A DNA stretch of 62,239 bases, taken from assembly GCA_019310965.1 (NCBI GenBank), contig JAFDDG010000007.1:1-62239 (forward strand), given 5' to 3'. This DNA comes from Deltaproteobacteria bacterium. Its GTDB lineage: Bacteria > Myxococcota_A > UBA9160 > SMWR01. This document shows, piece after piece, positions 16,739-25,250 of the stretch. Every line of letters begins with the position of its first letter. Positions within the stretch are counted from its first letter, which is position 1. The translations under genes and the position numbers were made by a program. The notes under the pieces are model-generated. The model had not been told where the DNA came from and made no database searches. It worked only from the letters and a program-made list of their open reading frames with translations.

Positions 16739-18232
16739 CTACTGCAAATGATAGGCGTTGTAGGCGCTGGTGAATACCGGCGCGCCGAGCGCGACTTCGG
16801 AAACGAACGCCACCACCACCACGCCACCCAACACGCTCCACGCCAATGGCTGGCGCAACGACTCTGGAAAGAACTCGCTGCCGCACTCCACCCCGCGAAC
16901 TGCCAACAGGCAGAAGGGAACGAGCACGCCGCCAATCAGGCGACCGTTGGCGAAGTATGGGTACTCCAGCGACGGGTGTACGGTGCCTTCGAAGACGAAT
17001 GCCAGCGACAGCAGTGCCAGCACACTCACTCCGGCGAGTAGCGCCAGCGCCGCCGCGACCTCGACGGCAGCCGCCGGCGAGGCCGCGCGGCGTCGCCCCA
17101 GCGCGACGGCGGCCAGGGCCAGCGCGGCCACGCTGAATACGAGATAGACCCCGTCGGCGAGTCCCGATGCGAGCGTGCGCTGGTGCCAGACGAGTTCGCC
17201 CCGCCAGAAGCTCGTCACCAGATCGCGCAGAAATACACCGAGCCCATCCAGCCCGAAGAGCGGGTGCCCTAGCCACTCGCCGAGCGGCTTCAGCGTCCAG
17301 CCCAGCTTCTCCGCCTTGAATGCCGTCCCAGTGAGGCCGGCACCGGCGGCGAGATTGCGCGCGAACCACAGCAACGGGGGCAGCAGCGCCGCCGTCCAGA
17401 GTCCGAGCCAGCCACGCCGCGAAGCCGGGGAGCCACCGGCGGCCAGGGCGAAGCCGGTCGCCACCAGTGCGGGCACGTAGAGCGCCGCGTTCGGGTACTT
17501 GCACAGCAGGCCCGCGGCCAGCACCAGGCCAACGGCGACGTAGCGAACGAGCTGCGCATCTCGTCGCACCAGCAGGCTGGCGACACCGAGGAAGCCCAGA
17601 CCGCCCAACAGCGGCGAAAACGCGTCGCCGGTGACATAGTAGAGCGCGTCCTGAGGCATGGCCGCCAGCAGCAACGGAACACCCCAGCGCATCAGCGGGC
17701 GATCCGGATACAGCGCGCGCAGCACCGCCCAACACGTCAACACCAGCACAAACGCCGCCACGCCGCCGAGGAGTCGGACCCAGTAGAGCAGCGCCGCATC
17801 CCGCAGACCGAGCGCGCGCCCGAGCGCGAGCCAGGCGCCGGCCGTCGCATAATAGACCGGTGGCTGCCCGGCCTCCAGGCTGTGCAGCGGGCGCAGAAGA
17901 TCCTCCATCTCCGCGATGCGCGCGCGCGCTTCTTCGGGACGGCCCCGCCAGACCGGCGGCGGCACCTCGGCTCGCATCGGCGCAACCGGATCGCGGTGGT
18001 ATTCCGGAGAGCCGGCAACGCCCAGCAGCCGGGCGGTTTCCAGCTCGTAGGGGGCTGCCGCCAGCGCCGGCGGAGCTCCCCGCGCGTATTTCAACACGGC
18101 ATCCACGTGACGGTATTCGTCCACGTTCGTGAAGAACGGGAATGCGAATGCAAAGGTCCATACGCGCAGCGCGGCCAGACCGGCGAGCCCGAGTGCCAAC
18201 CCGAGATCGCGGCGCGGAAGCCTCATCCCCAT
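16739..18232 (-). CDS. Polytopic membrane protein, DUF2142/glycosyltransferase-39-like
   Basis: 497 residues from the ATG at 18232 (MGMRLPRRD), chosen because the signal-anchor helix follows it; the open frame upstream is not membrane-like. Around ten to twelve hydrophobic helices can be counted. An early loop carries FFTNVDEYRHVDAVL, with acidic and His residues like the lipid-sugar-binding first loop of GT-C enzymes, and HSLEAGQPPVYYA follows. It may transfer sugars from polyprenyl carriers to envelope glycans. It is divergent from egtD, with about 136 bases between the starts. Confidence 0.75.
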   Translation of the reverse strand: MGMRLPRRDLGLALGLAGLAALRVWTFAFAFPFFTNVDEYRHVDAVLKYARGAPPALAAAPYELETARLLGVAGSPEYHRDPVAPMRAEVPPPVWRGRPEEARARIAEMEDLLRPLHSLEAGQPPVYYATAGAWLALGRALGLRDAALLYWVRLLGGVAAFVLVLTCWAVLRALYPDRPLMRWGVPLLLAAMPQDALYYVTGDAFSPLLGGLGFLGVASLLVRRDAQLVRYVAVGLVLAAGLLCKYPNAALYVPALVATGFALAAGGSPASRRGWLGLWTAALLPPLLWFARNLAAGAGLTGTAFKAEKLGWTLKPLGEWLGHPLFGLDGLGVFLRDLVTSFWRGELVWHQRTLASGLADGVYLVFSVAALALAAVALGRRRAASPAAAVEVAAALALLAGVSVLALLSLAFVFEGTVHPSLEYPYFANGRLIGGVLVPFCLLAVRGVECGSEFFPESLRQPLAWSVLGGVVVVAFVSEVALGAPVFTSAYNAYHLQ

Positions 18233-18368
18233 GCTCCGAGCTTCGCAGAAGCGCGTGGGCGCCGAAAGAACGCCACGCCGGATCGGCGCGGTCATCTCAC
18301 GCTTGCGCATTCGAGCCCCACTGGGCATGCTGTTTGCCGCTTCGGCTCCCCCGGCCTCGAAAGGAAGC

Positions 18369-19364
18369 ATGTCGTCGCAGAACGCGATCTCGCGTTTTTC
18401 ACTGATCGCGAGAGATTCCAAAGATCACCTGGCTTCCTTCGCCGAGGCCGTGGAGGCAGGGCTCCAGGGCCGCCCGAAGTCGATCCCGTGTCGCTTCCTC
18501 TACGATGAGGAGGGCTCGCAGCTCTTCGAGCAGATCTGCGAGGTACCGGAGTACTACCTGACCCGCGCCGAGCGTTCGATCCTGGAGAAACGTGCCACGG
18601 AGATCGCAGCCTGCTTCGACGGCCCGCTCACCCTGGCAGAGCTCGGCAGCGGCAACGCCGCGAAGACGCGCCTGCTGATCGAAGCCTGCCTGCACGCGCA
18701 CGGCCGGCTGCGCTACGTGCCAGTGGACATCTCTCCCGAGATTCTCGAGTCGAGCTCGCTGGCACTGCTCGACGACTACCCGGCCCTCGAGGTTCGCGCG
18801 ATCGCGACCGAATACCGCGCGAGCCTGCCTCACGTGCGGGCGGACACGGAGTATCCGAAGCTGATTGCCTGGCTCGGCTCGAGCATCGGGAATCTGACCC
18901 GAGACGAAGCGGCCGCCTTCCTGCACAGCGTTCGCGGCAACATGTCCCGAGAGGATCGAGTGCTGCTGGGCATCGACCTGCGCAAGTCGCCTCGCGAGCT
19001 CGAAGCCGCCTACGACGACGCGGCCGGTGTGACCTCGCGCTTCAGCCTCAACCTCCTACAGCGCCTGAACCGCGAACTCGACGCGAACTTCGACATCGGC
19101 GCCTTCCGCCACTCCGCGGTCTACTGCGAAGCCGAAGGCCGCGTGCACATCGAAATCGTGAGTCGGCGCGCGCAGCGCGTGCGCATCGATGCCCTCGACA
19201 TGGAAGTCGAGTTCGCTGCCGACGAAGGCATCCATACCGAGAACGCCTTCAAGTACTCGGCCGAAGAAATCGAGAGGCTCGCCGCAGCAGCAGATCTCGA
19301 ACTCGACCGAGGCTGGAGCGACGTCCACGAACGTTTCAGCCTGAACCTGCTCGCCCCCGCCTAG
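18369..19364 (+). CDS. egtD: L-histidine N-alpha-methyltransferase (ergothioneine synthesis)
   Basis: 331 residues from the ATG at 18369 (AAGGAAG just before it). The N-terminal FLYDEEGSQLFEQICEVPEYYLTRAE (43-68) is the hallmark of EgtD-type methyltransferases, and ELGSGNAAKTRLL (91-103) binds S-adenosylmethionine. WLGSSIGNL follows the next strands, and the C-terminal FSLNLLAPA fits. It would trimethylate histidine to hercynine, the first step to ergothioneine. No EgtB-like sulfoxide synthase gene is in the window, so the later steps must lie elsewhere or the enzyme serves another use. Confidence 0.92.
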   Translation: MSSQNAISRFSLIARDSKDHLASFAEAVEAGLQGRPKSIPCRFLYDEEGSQLFEQICEVPEYYLTRAERSILEKRATEIAACFDGPLTLAELGSGNAAKTRLLIEACLHAHGRLRYVPVDISPEILESSSLALLDDYPALEVRAIATEYRASLPHVRADTEYPKLIAWLGSSIGNLTRDEAAAFLHSVRGNMSREDRVLLGIDLRKSPRELEAAYDDAAGVTSRFSLNLLQRLNRELDANFDIGAFRHSAVYCEAEGRVHIEIVSRRAQRVRIDALDMEVEFAADEGIHTENAFKYSAEEIERLAAAADLELDRGWSDVHERFSLNLLAPA

Positions 19365-19389
19365 CGATTTCCCGTCCGGGAAGTCGCTA
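19362..19389. terminator. Bidirectional hairpin built on two stop codons
   Basis: TAGCGATTTCCC (19362-19373) pairs with GGGAAGTCGCTA (19378-19389) around GTCC with one G-T wobble. The base of the stem is the TAG of egtD on one strand and the TAG of the enoyl-CoA hydratase on the other. There is no T-run, so termination is likely but not certain. Confidence 0.6.
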
Positions 19390-20226
19390 GAGGCCCTGCC
19401 AGCGGGGTGGGCGTTTCCCGCTGAAAGCGGCAAAGGCCTCTTCGAGCTCGCCGGTGGCCGTGCACATCACCTGGGTGCGATTCTCCATATCGAGGGCGTG
19501 GCGCAGGCTCGGCGCGTCGAGGGTCTGCCACATGGTTTCCTTGGTCATCCACGTGGCCAGTGGCGGGTTTTCGCGGATCTGACGTGCGGTTTCGAGGCTG
19601 CGCGCCACAACCTGCCCGTCCGGCACCACATCGAGCACCAGCGACATCTCCCTCGCCTCGGCCGCGTCGAAGATGCGACCCGTCAGCAAGAGCTCCGCCG
19701 ATCGCGAAGCACCGACCAGACGCGGCAGGAAGTAGCTCGTGCCCATGTCACAGGCCGACACCCCCATCTTGATGAAGCGCGCGCCGAAGGTCGCAGAAGT
19801 GGCCGCGAAACGGATGTCGCAGGCGAGCGCCATCGAGAAACCGCCACCCATGCAGGCGCCGTTCACCGCGGCAATCACCGGCTTCGGGCAGCGATGGATG
19901 CGCTCGTGGAGGGCGGCCAGGTGCTCCTGGGCGACGAAGGTATTGGCCACCTTACCCATGCCCTCGGAGCCGGGCGCCCCGTTCTCCCCGGGGTTGCCCT
20001 TCACGTCGGCCCCGGCGCAGAAGCCCCGGCCCTCACCGGTGAGCAGGATCGCCCGCAACGTGCGCTGGCTCCCCAACGCCTCGAAGGCAGCGTGCAGATC
20101 GGCGATCAGGGCCTGGGAGAGCGCGTTCAGCCGCTCCGGCCGGGCGAGGGTCATGAGGACGATGTCATCGTCGATCTCCTGGCAACGCAGGTGATCGACA
20201 TCCGGCAGGCCGGCGGACAGGGACAT
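19387..20226 (-). CDS. Enoyl-CoA hydratase/isomerase family protein
   Basis: 279 residues. The oxyanion-hole segments GFCAGADVKGNPGENG (about 70-85) and NGACMGGGFSMALACDIRFA (about 122-141) are intact, and the later FGARFIKMGVSACDMGTSY holds the active-site region. The C-terminus FAAFSGKRPPRWQGL is close to that of the other hydratase in this window (9460-10230), which ends RPPQWKGC, pointing to related paralogues. It is convergent with egtD; the two stops form one hairpin. It probably serves acyl-CoA degradation; exact substrate is unknown. Confidence 0.9.
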   Translation of the reverse strand: MSLSAGLPDVDHLRCQEIDDDIVLMTLARPERLNALSQALIADLHAAFEALGSQRTLRAILLTGEGRGFCAGADVKGNPGENGAPGSEGMGKVANTFVAQEHLAALHERIHRCPKPVIAAVNGACMGGGFSMALACDIRFAATSATFGARFIKMGVSACDMGTSYFLPRLVGASRSAELLLTGRIFDAAEAREMSLVLDVVPDGQVVARSLETARQIRENPPLATWMTKETMWQTLDAPSLRHALDMENRTQVMCTATGELEEAFAAFSGKRPPRWQGL

Positions 20227-20271
20227 GGCGACTCCTCACACGCCCCGGCCACGGATCTCGAGCCAGGGGCA

Positions 20272-20312
20272 AGAAAAGGAAAGGCCCGGCGGCGTTTTCA
20301 CTCCGTCGGGCC
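20272..20312 (-). terminator. Terminator-like hairpin, minus strand
   Basis: On the minus strand GGCCCGACGG pairs with CCGCCGGGCC (one mismatch, ten-base loop, plus-strand 20283-20312) and is followed by TTTCCTTTTCTT. It lies beyond the end of the secreted-protein gene and could end the ECF-sigma operon transcript. Confidence 0.6.
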
Positions 20313-20459
20313 TCCCTGGGAAGGGAATATTGATACGTACAGGGAAGTGGCACCGAACGGGCGCGGGTGTCAGATCATCCGAGACGACCGTCCCCGAGGG
20401 GAGTCGACAGGCCTGGCGGCCGCACAGCAGAAGGCCCCAGAATCGATCCCGACGCAAAC

Positions 20460-20547
20460 GGGGACGGTGTTGCCTTCTTGCCTTTTCCACGCAATCCACC
20501 TAGCGAGACGACAGGCCCTGAAAAGGCAAGAAGGCAACACCGTCCCC
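20460..20547. repeat. 88-bp palindromic element, copy 1
   Basis: Two 28-base arms (20460-20487 and 20520-20547) are perfect inverted copies beginning GGGGACGGTGTTGCC, around 32 unrelated bases. A second copy with the same arm length and spacing lies at 59922-60009. The element sits 26 bases after the stop of a minus-strand secreted-protein gene. It encodes nothing; it resembles the palindromic repeats mobilised by Y1-type (REP-associated) transposases, none of which is in the window. Confidence 0.95.
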
Positions 20548-20573
20548 ACTGGATCCCTGGCCCCGCTCGACAT

Positions 20574-21011
20574 TCACCAGCGGGGTTCGAGGCTGATGAC
20601 CAGCTTGCCGGCCCGATAGGCGTCTGCACCGATCACCACGAGGTTGCCGTTGGCGACCTTCACGTCGGTGCGGACGGCACCCTCGACATCGACCGCCAGC
20701 AACACGCCGCTGTCGTCGACCTGCAACGGCCGCACCGTCAGGCTCTTGCCGTTCGGCAGCTTCACGCTGCCGACCTGGTTCAGACCGAGCTTCAGGCTCT
20801 GGCTCTGGAGCTTCTTCAGGCTCTCGTAGCGAAACTGGGCCCCGATCTTCCCGTGCAGCTTCCGACAGGCGCCGTCCACGTTGCCGGGCGCTGCCGCCGC
20901 GTGGCACACCAACACCCGCACCTCGACCGGCTCCGCCGCCCCGCCCCGGGCCGGTGTGAGCCCGACGGCCGCCAGCAGGCCGAGCACCGCTATCGCGTCA
21001 TGCCATTTCAC
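20574..21011 (-). CDS. Secreted protein of unknown function, third gene of ECF sigma operon
   Basis: 145 residues from the GTG at 21011, preceded by GAGGAG six bases away and overlapping the end of the anti-sigma gene by 14 bases. Residues 4-25 (HDAIAVLGLLAAVGL, then an Ala-rich cut site) form a signal peptide. The mature part has two Cys (VLVCHAAAAPGNVDGACRKL) that may form a disulfide. The rest is beta-rich and positively patterned (SLKLGLNQVGSVKLPNGKSL). I do not recognise the family. Position makes it a likely target or sensor of the sigma/anti-sigma pair upstream. Confidence 0.7.
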   Translation of the reverse strand: MKWHDAIAVLGLLAAVGLTPARGGAAEPVEVRVLVCHAAAAPGNVDGACRKLHGKIGAQFRYESLKKLQSQSLKLGLNQVGSVKLPNGKSLTVRPLQVDDSGVLLAVDVEGAVRTDVKVANGNLVVIGADAYRAGKLVISLEPRW

Positions 21012-21501
21012 TGCCAACTCCTCGCGCGGCACCTTCCACCGCGTTCTCCAGCATCCAGATGATCGTCACGCCCGACTCATCCGCCTCGTCGAGCACCATC
21101 ACCGGCCGTCCACCGGCGTCCACCCAGCGAACCGTACCACCGGACGATGGCGCCACGTCGAAGCTGCCGAACCAGACCGCAAGCATCAGCACAACCGCCA
21201 CGGCGACGGCGCCCACCGGACGCAGCCAGCCGCCCCAACCCACTGCCTCTGCCGCCGCCACATCCCCGCGTCGCGCATCGACGGCCGAAAGCCTCAGGGC
21301 GATACCAGCCCACAGGTCCGGCGCACTCGCCTCCCCTTCCGTCGCGCGCAGCAGCACCCCCACGCGGCCCAGGGCCTCGAGTTCGCGGCGCAACACAGGA
21401 TCGCGTCGCAGCTTGCGCTCGAACAACCAGCGCGAAAGGCCGCGAAGCTCACCGTCGTGGTAGGCGTGCAGCCGCTCCCAGATTTCGTTCGCGTCACTCA
21501 T
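20998..21501 (-). CDS. Putative anti-sigma factor, single membrane span
   Basis: 167 residues. The N-terminal 60 residues (IWERLHAYHDGELRGLSRW, then a charged helix) resemble the cytoplasmic sigma-binding domain of anti-sigma proteins, but without a clear H-x3-C-x2-C zinc motif. One membrane helix follows near 95-113 (PVGAVAVAVVLMLAVWFGS), then a short periplasmic tail with VDAGGRPVMVLDEADESGV. Its start overlaps the stop of the ECF sigma gene by four bases, and its end overlaps the secreted-protein gene, so all three are translated together. Confidence 0.75.
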   Translation of the reverse strand: MSDANEIWERLHAYHDGELRGLSRWLFERKLRRDPVLRRELEALGRVGVLLRATEGEASAPDLWAGIALRLSAVDARRGDVAAAEAVGWGGWLRPVGAVAVAVVLMLAVWFGSFDVAPSSGGTVRWVDAGGRPVMVLDEADESGVTIIWMLENAVEGAARGVGSEMA

Positions 21502-22145
21502 GTCGTTCCCTCTGCGCCTCCATCCAGCAGCGCCTCCGCTCCCGTGGAGGCCAGCGCCTCCTGGAGCTTGCGACGCGCGTAGTGAAGACGACTCATCACC
21601 GTGCCCTTGGGAATGCCCAGCGCCTCCGAGATCTCCCGATACGTGAGGCCGTCGATCTCGCGAAGCTCGATGGTGCGCCGTGCGTCTTCCGGCAGCTCGG
21701 CAATCGCCTCGGCGATGGCCGCACGCAGCTCGCCACGCTCGACGACTTCGTCCTGCGCCACCGGCGCGCCGCCCCCGGCCAGAGCCCCCACCGCCGGCAA
21801 CTGGGTCGATGCGGCCTCATCGTTCCATTCGACCTCGCGGTCGGACTTGTCTCGCCGCTTTCGATCCAGGCATTGATTCATGACGATCCGGTACAGCCAG
21901 GTGTAGAAGCTCGCGCGGCCCTGAAAGCGGTCGAGCGCGCCGTAGGCCTTCAAGAAGGCGTCCTGCACCGCATCCCGCGCGTCGTCCTCGTCGCGCAACA
22001 CCCGCAGGGCCAGCCCGTACGCCCGCCCCTGGTACCGCTCCACGAGCACGCGAAACGCGTCGTGATCGCCTTCCCGAGCCCTCTGGACGACTTCTGCGTC
22101 TGTCGGGCCCGAGGCATCCGCTGCCGCCATGGCCGCGTTGCCCAT
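21498..22145 (-). CDS. RpoE-like ECF sigma factor
   Basis: 215 residues from the ATG at 22145 with GAGGAGG eight bases before it. Region 2 runs from DHDAFRVLVERYQGRAYGLA (about 28) to FYTWLYRIVMNQCLDRKRR (about 80-98), including the DAVQDAFLKAY core-binding helix. Region 4 is at about 140-200, with ELPEDARRTIELREIDGLTY and GIPKGTVMSRLHYARRKL. It strongly resembles RpoE/SigW-type proteins that respond to envelope stress through a membrane anti-sigma factor, here the next gene. It lies downstream of polA on the same strand with no overlap. Confidence 0.92.
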   Translation of the reverse strand: MGNAAMAAADASGPTDAEVVQRAREGDHDAFRVLVERYQGRAYGLALRVLRDEDDARDAVQDAFLKAYGALDRFQGRASFYTWLYRIVMNQCLDRKRRDKSDREVEWNDEAASTQLPAVGALAGGGAPVAQDEVVERGELRAAIAEAIAELPEDARRTIELREIDGLTYREISEALGIPKGTVMSRLHYARRKLQEALASTGAEALLDGGAEGTT

Positions 22146-22204
22146 CTGTCGAGGCCTCCTCGTTCCAGCAGGTCTCGGGGGGTTCGACGTCGCCCCGATC
22201 GGAT

Positions 22205-24895
22205 CTATTCGCCCCGGCCGCGAGCGCCGGCCGGCCTCAATGGGCCTCCCGCCAGTACCAGCAGGGGGACGCGGAGCGCCAGCACCCCTTCCATCTTCTC
22301 GCGGACGAGGGCCGAAAACGCCGCGCAGCGCTCCGGCGCCACCTCGAAGACCAGCTCGTCGTGCACCTGGAGAATCATGCTGGCCATCGACCCCCCGGCG
22401 GCCAGCGCGGCATCCACCTCGACCATGGCCCGCTTGATGAGGTCCGCCGCGGTGCCCTGGATCACGGTGTTCACCGCCATGCGCTCGGCGGCCTGGCGCA
22501 GCGCCCGGTTGCGCGAGCCCAGATCCGGCAGGCGGCGGCGACGGCCGAGCAAGGTGGTCACGCGGCCGGTCTCCCGGGCCCCGGCGATGGTCTCGTCCAG
22601 GAAGCGTCTCACACCCCGGTAGCGCGCGAAGTAGGCGTCGATGATCTCCTGGGCCTCGCCCGCGGCGACCCCCAGCTGCCGCGCCAAGCCGAAGGCAGAC
22701 GAGCCGTAGATGATTCCAAAGTTCACGGCCTTGGCCCGGGCACGCTGGTCGTCGCTCACATCTGCCGGCGCGATCCCCGCCACCTCGGCGGCGGTGCGCC
22801 GGTGGATGTCCTCGCCATTGACGAAAGCGTCGATCAGGCTCTCGTCCTGGGAGTAATGGGCCAGAATGCGCAGCTCCACCTGGGAATAGTCCGCCGAGAG
22901 CAGGAGACAGCCCTCGGCCGGCACGAATGCCTCCCGGATCCGCACACCCTCGGGTGTGCGGATCGGAATGTTCTGCACGTTCGGATGCGTCGCGGAGAGC
23001 CGCCCCGTGGCAGCGCCGAGCTGATTGAAGGTCGGGTGAATGCGCCCCGTACGCTCGTTTACCAGCGGCGGCAGCGCGTCGATATAAGTGCTCTTGAGCT
23101 TCGTGAGGCGCCGATACGCCAACACCCGCGCCGGCAGCTCGTGCTGGGCCGAGAGCTGCTCGAGCACTTCTTCGTCCGTCGAATAACCGGTCTTGGTCTT
23201 CTTCGAGACCGGCAACTCGAGCTTCTCGAAGAGGATGCGTTGCAACTGCTTCGGCGAGGAGATCAGGAACTCTTCACCCGCGAGGCGATAGACATCGCGT
23301 TCGATCGTGGCCAACTGCGCCTCGTATTCAGTCGAGAGCTCCGCGAGCTTCGTCTCGTCGACGCGCACGCCGTTGCGCTCCATGCGCGCCAGCACGCCGG
23401 TCAGCGGTAGCTCCACCTCTTCAAAGAGCTGCGTGAGACCCTCGGCGTCGAGTCGCTGTTGGAGCGGCACGCGCAACGCCGCGACAGCGGCGGCGGACTC
23501 GACCGCGAAGCGCGCCACCTCGTCCCGCGGGAGGTTCATGGCGGGCACCGCCTTGGCGCCGCGACCCGCCACTTCCTCCCAGCTGCGGAGCTTCGGCCCG
23601 CCGTACGCGGTGGCGATGGCCGAGAGAGAGAGGGGGCCGCGGGGATCGAGCAAGAGCCCCGCGATCTCCGCATCGAAGTGGGGCACGGCCAACGTGACCC
23701 CGTTCTCGGCAAAGAGCATCTGGACGCGCTTGGCGTCCGCCGACATCCACGCCACGGAACCGGAGTCAGAAATGAGCGGCGCGAGCACCTCGACGAACTC
23801 CGACACCGCGATCCCTCCCGCCCCGAGTGGCACGAAGCCCGCGTCTCCCTCGCCGAGTGCAAAGGCCGCTCCCACCGGCTCGCCGACCAACGGCCCTGCC
23901 TCGCCGAAGACGACGTGCAGCGCGATACAGGGAAGCTTCGCAAGGCGCCGAGCGAGCTCGGTGAGTGCCTGCGGCGTTTCGACGCACTCGAATTCGCTCG
24001 CGGCCGGCGGCCCGGCCGACTCAGCGTCGCTGTCCTCGAGCCCGTCGAGCAGGCGCGTAAAGCCGAGCTCCGTGTAGAGCTCGCGGAGCTTCGCCGTGTC
24101 GGGTTCCCGACGCTGCAGGTCGCCGAGCTCGAGCGGCAGGGTCACCTCGGATTCGAGGGTGGATAGCCGGCGCGAGAGCAGCGCCTCTTCCCGCTGCTCG
24201 ACCAGCGCCTCCCGCGCCCGCTTGGCTTTCACCTGCTCGGCGTTGGCGAGCAGGCTGTCGAGGTCGCCCCATTCGTCGATCAACTTGGCGGCACCCTTGG
24301 CTCCGATGCCCTTCACGCCGGGGATATTGTCGCTGGCATCACCAACCAGCGCCCGAACATCGAGGATCTTCTCCGGTTCCGCGCCGAAGCGTTCCTTCAC
24401 GGCAGCGGGGTCGTAGCGGCGGTCGCGGATGCCATCCAACAACGTCACGCGGTCCGTCACCAGCTGCATCAGATCCTTGTCCGTGGACACGATCAGCACT
24501 TCGGCGGGCGCCGGCATCCGAGCCACCAGGGTCGCGATCACATCGTCGGCCTCGAAGCCCGGCACTTCCACGATCGGGATGCGCTGGGCCTCGATCAGCG
24601 CGCGCACCAGGGGAATCTGCGTGCTCAGGTCCTCGGGCATCGCATCGCGGCCGGCTTTGTAGTCGGCGTACATCTCGTGGCGAAATGTCTTGCCCGGCGG
24701 ATCGAAGACCACCACTGCGCCGTCGGGAGCTTCTTCACGCAGCGCTTTCAGCAACATGTTCACGAAGCCCAGAGCCGCGTTGGTGGGCACGCCACTGGCG
24801 CTGCGCAATGCGGGAATGCCGAAGAACGCGCGATAGAGCGCATTGGCCCCGTCGACGATCAGCAGCTTCGACGGCGCCTTCGACTGCGGCGACAC
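22205..24895 (-). CDS. polA: DNA polymerase I, with altered C-terminal end
   Basis: 896 residues from a GTG. The 5' nuclease domain is at about 1-290 (LLIVDGANALYRAFFG, VSTDKDLMQLV, GVKGIGAKGAAKL). The middle 3'-5' exonuclease-like domain (about 300-490) lacks the D-x-E of motif 1, so proofreading is unlikely. The polymerase domain has motif A (LSADYSQVELRILAHYS), motif B (RAKAVNFGIIYGSSAFGLA) and motif C (LQVHDELVFEV). The end is odd: after ALRVPLLV the frame runs into LAGGPLRPAGARGRGE. The usual Pol I ending appears in another frame as YWREAH-stop (22237-22257). A small frame-changing deletion near 22258 is therefore likely. Confidence 0.93.
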   Translation of the reverse strand: MSPQSKAPSKLLIVDGANALYRAFFGIPALRSASGVPTNAALGFVNMLLKALREEAPDGAVVVFDPPGKTFRHEMYADYKAGRDAMPEDLSTQIPLVRALIEAQRIPIVEVPGFEADDVIATLVARMPAPAEVLIVSTDKDLMQLVTDRVTLLDGIRDRRYDPAAVKERFGAEPEKILDVRALVGDASDNIPGVKGIGAKGAAKLIDEWGDLDSLLANAEQVKAKRAREALVEQREEALLSRRLSTLESEVTLPLELGDLQRREPDTAKLRELYTELGFTRLLDGLEDSDAESAGPPAASEFECVETPQALTELARRLAKLPCIALHVVFGEAGPLVGEPVGAAFALGEGDAGFVPLGAGGIAVSEFVEVLAPLISDSGSVAWMSADAKRVQMLFAENGVTLAVPHFDAEIAGLLLDPRGPLSLSAIATAYGGPKLRSWEEVAGRGAKAVPAMNLPRDEVARFAVESAAAVAALRVPLQQRLDAEGLTQLFEEVELPLTGVLARMERNGVRVDETKLAELSTEYEAQLATIERDVYRLAGEEFLISSPKQLQRILFEKLELPVSKKTKTGYSTDEEVLEQLSAQHELPARVLAYRRLTKLKSTYIDALPPLVNERTGRIHPTFNQLGAATGRLSATHPNVQNIPIRTPEGVRIREAFVPAEGCLLLSADYSQVELRILAHYSQDESLIDAFVNGEDIHRRTAAEVAGIAPADVSDDQRARAKAVNFGIIYGSSAFGLARQLGVAAGEAQEIIDAYFARYRGVRRFLDETIAGARETGRVTTLLGRRRRLPDLGSRNRALRQAAERMAVNTVIQGTAADLIKRAMVEVDAALAAGGSMASMILQVHDELVFEVAPERCAAFSALVREKMEGVLALRVPLLVLAGGPLRPAGARGRGE

Positions 24896-24941
24896 AGAAC
24901 CCCCGATTGACCCCGGTTGCAGGACTGCCTAGGCTCGCCCG

Positions 24942-25244
24942 ATGTCGGCCCCGCCCCCGCGGAAACCGTCAGCGACCTTCCGGCCGCACTTCACGCTAAC
25001 CCTACTCTACCTGGCGTTCTTCTTCCTGGCGTATTCACTGCTGCTGGTCGCGCCAGAGCTGATGCAGGTCGAGCCCCCCGCAAACCCCGTCGACGACGAG
25101 GCAGCGCTGGCCGAGGTGCGCGAAACGATCCGCCGCGTCGCCGGGCCGCGGCTGCCCGTCGCATTGCTGCTGGCGCTGGCGACGCTCCTCTTGGGCGTCC
25201 GACAAGGCCTGTTGCCGGGAATCAGTCGGCCGGATCTGCGTTAG
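24942..25244 (+). CDS. Small membrane protein of unknown function
   Basis: 100 residues. Two hydrophobic segments are clear: LTLLYLAFFFLAYSLLLVAP (about 19-38) and LPVALLLALATLLLG (about 71-85). The acidic stretch between them (VDDEAALAEVRETIRRV) would lie on one side of the membrane. I recognise no family. It sits between polA and acpP, divergent from the first and convergent with the second, and the membrane pattern with normal codon use argues that it is real. Confidence 0.6.
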   Translation: MSAPPPRKPSATFRPHFTLTLLYLAFFFLAYSLLLVAPELMQVEPPANPVDDEAALAEVRETIRRVAGPRLPVALLLALATLLLGVRQGLLPGISRPDLR

Positions 25245-25250
25245 GGGTCG

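Larger units (their letters stand above)
20227..20573. other. 347-base intergenic stretch with two hairpin structures
   Basis: Contains a minus-strand terminator-like hairpin (20283-20312), an AT-rich patch (about 20326-20340) that could hold the promoter of the enoyl-CoA hydratase, and the first copy of the 88-bp palindrome (20460-20547). No coding frame is supported. Confidence 0.7.

Noticed and set aside
20344..20420. Possible third copy of the 88-bp palindrome near CCGTCCCC at about 20386
   Set aside because: Only eight bases match, and no inverted partner with the right spacing exists.
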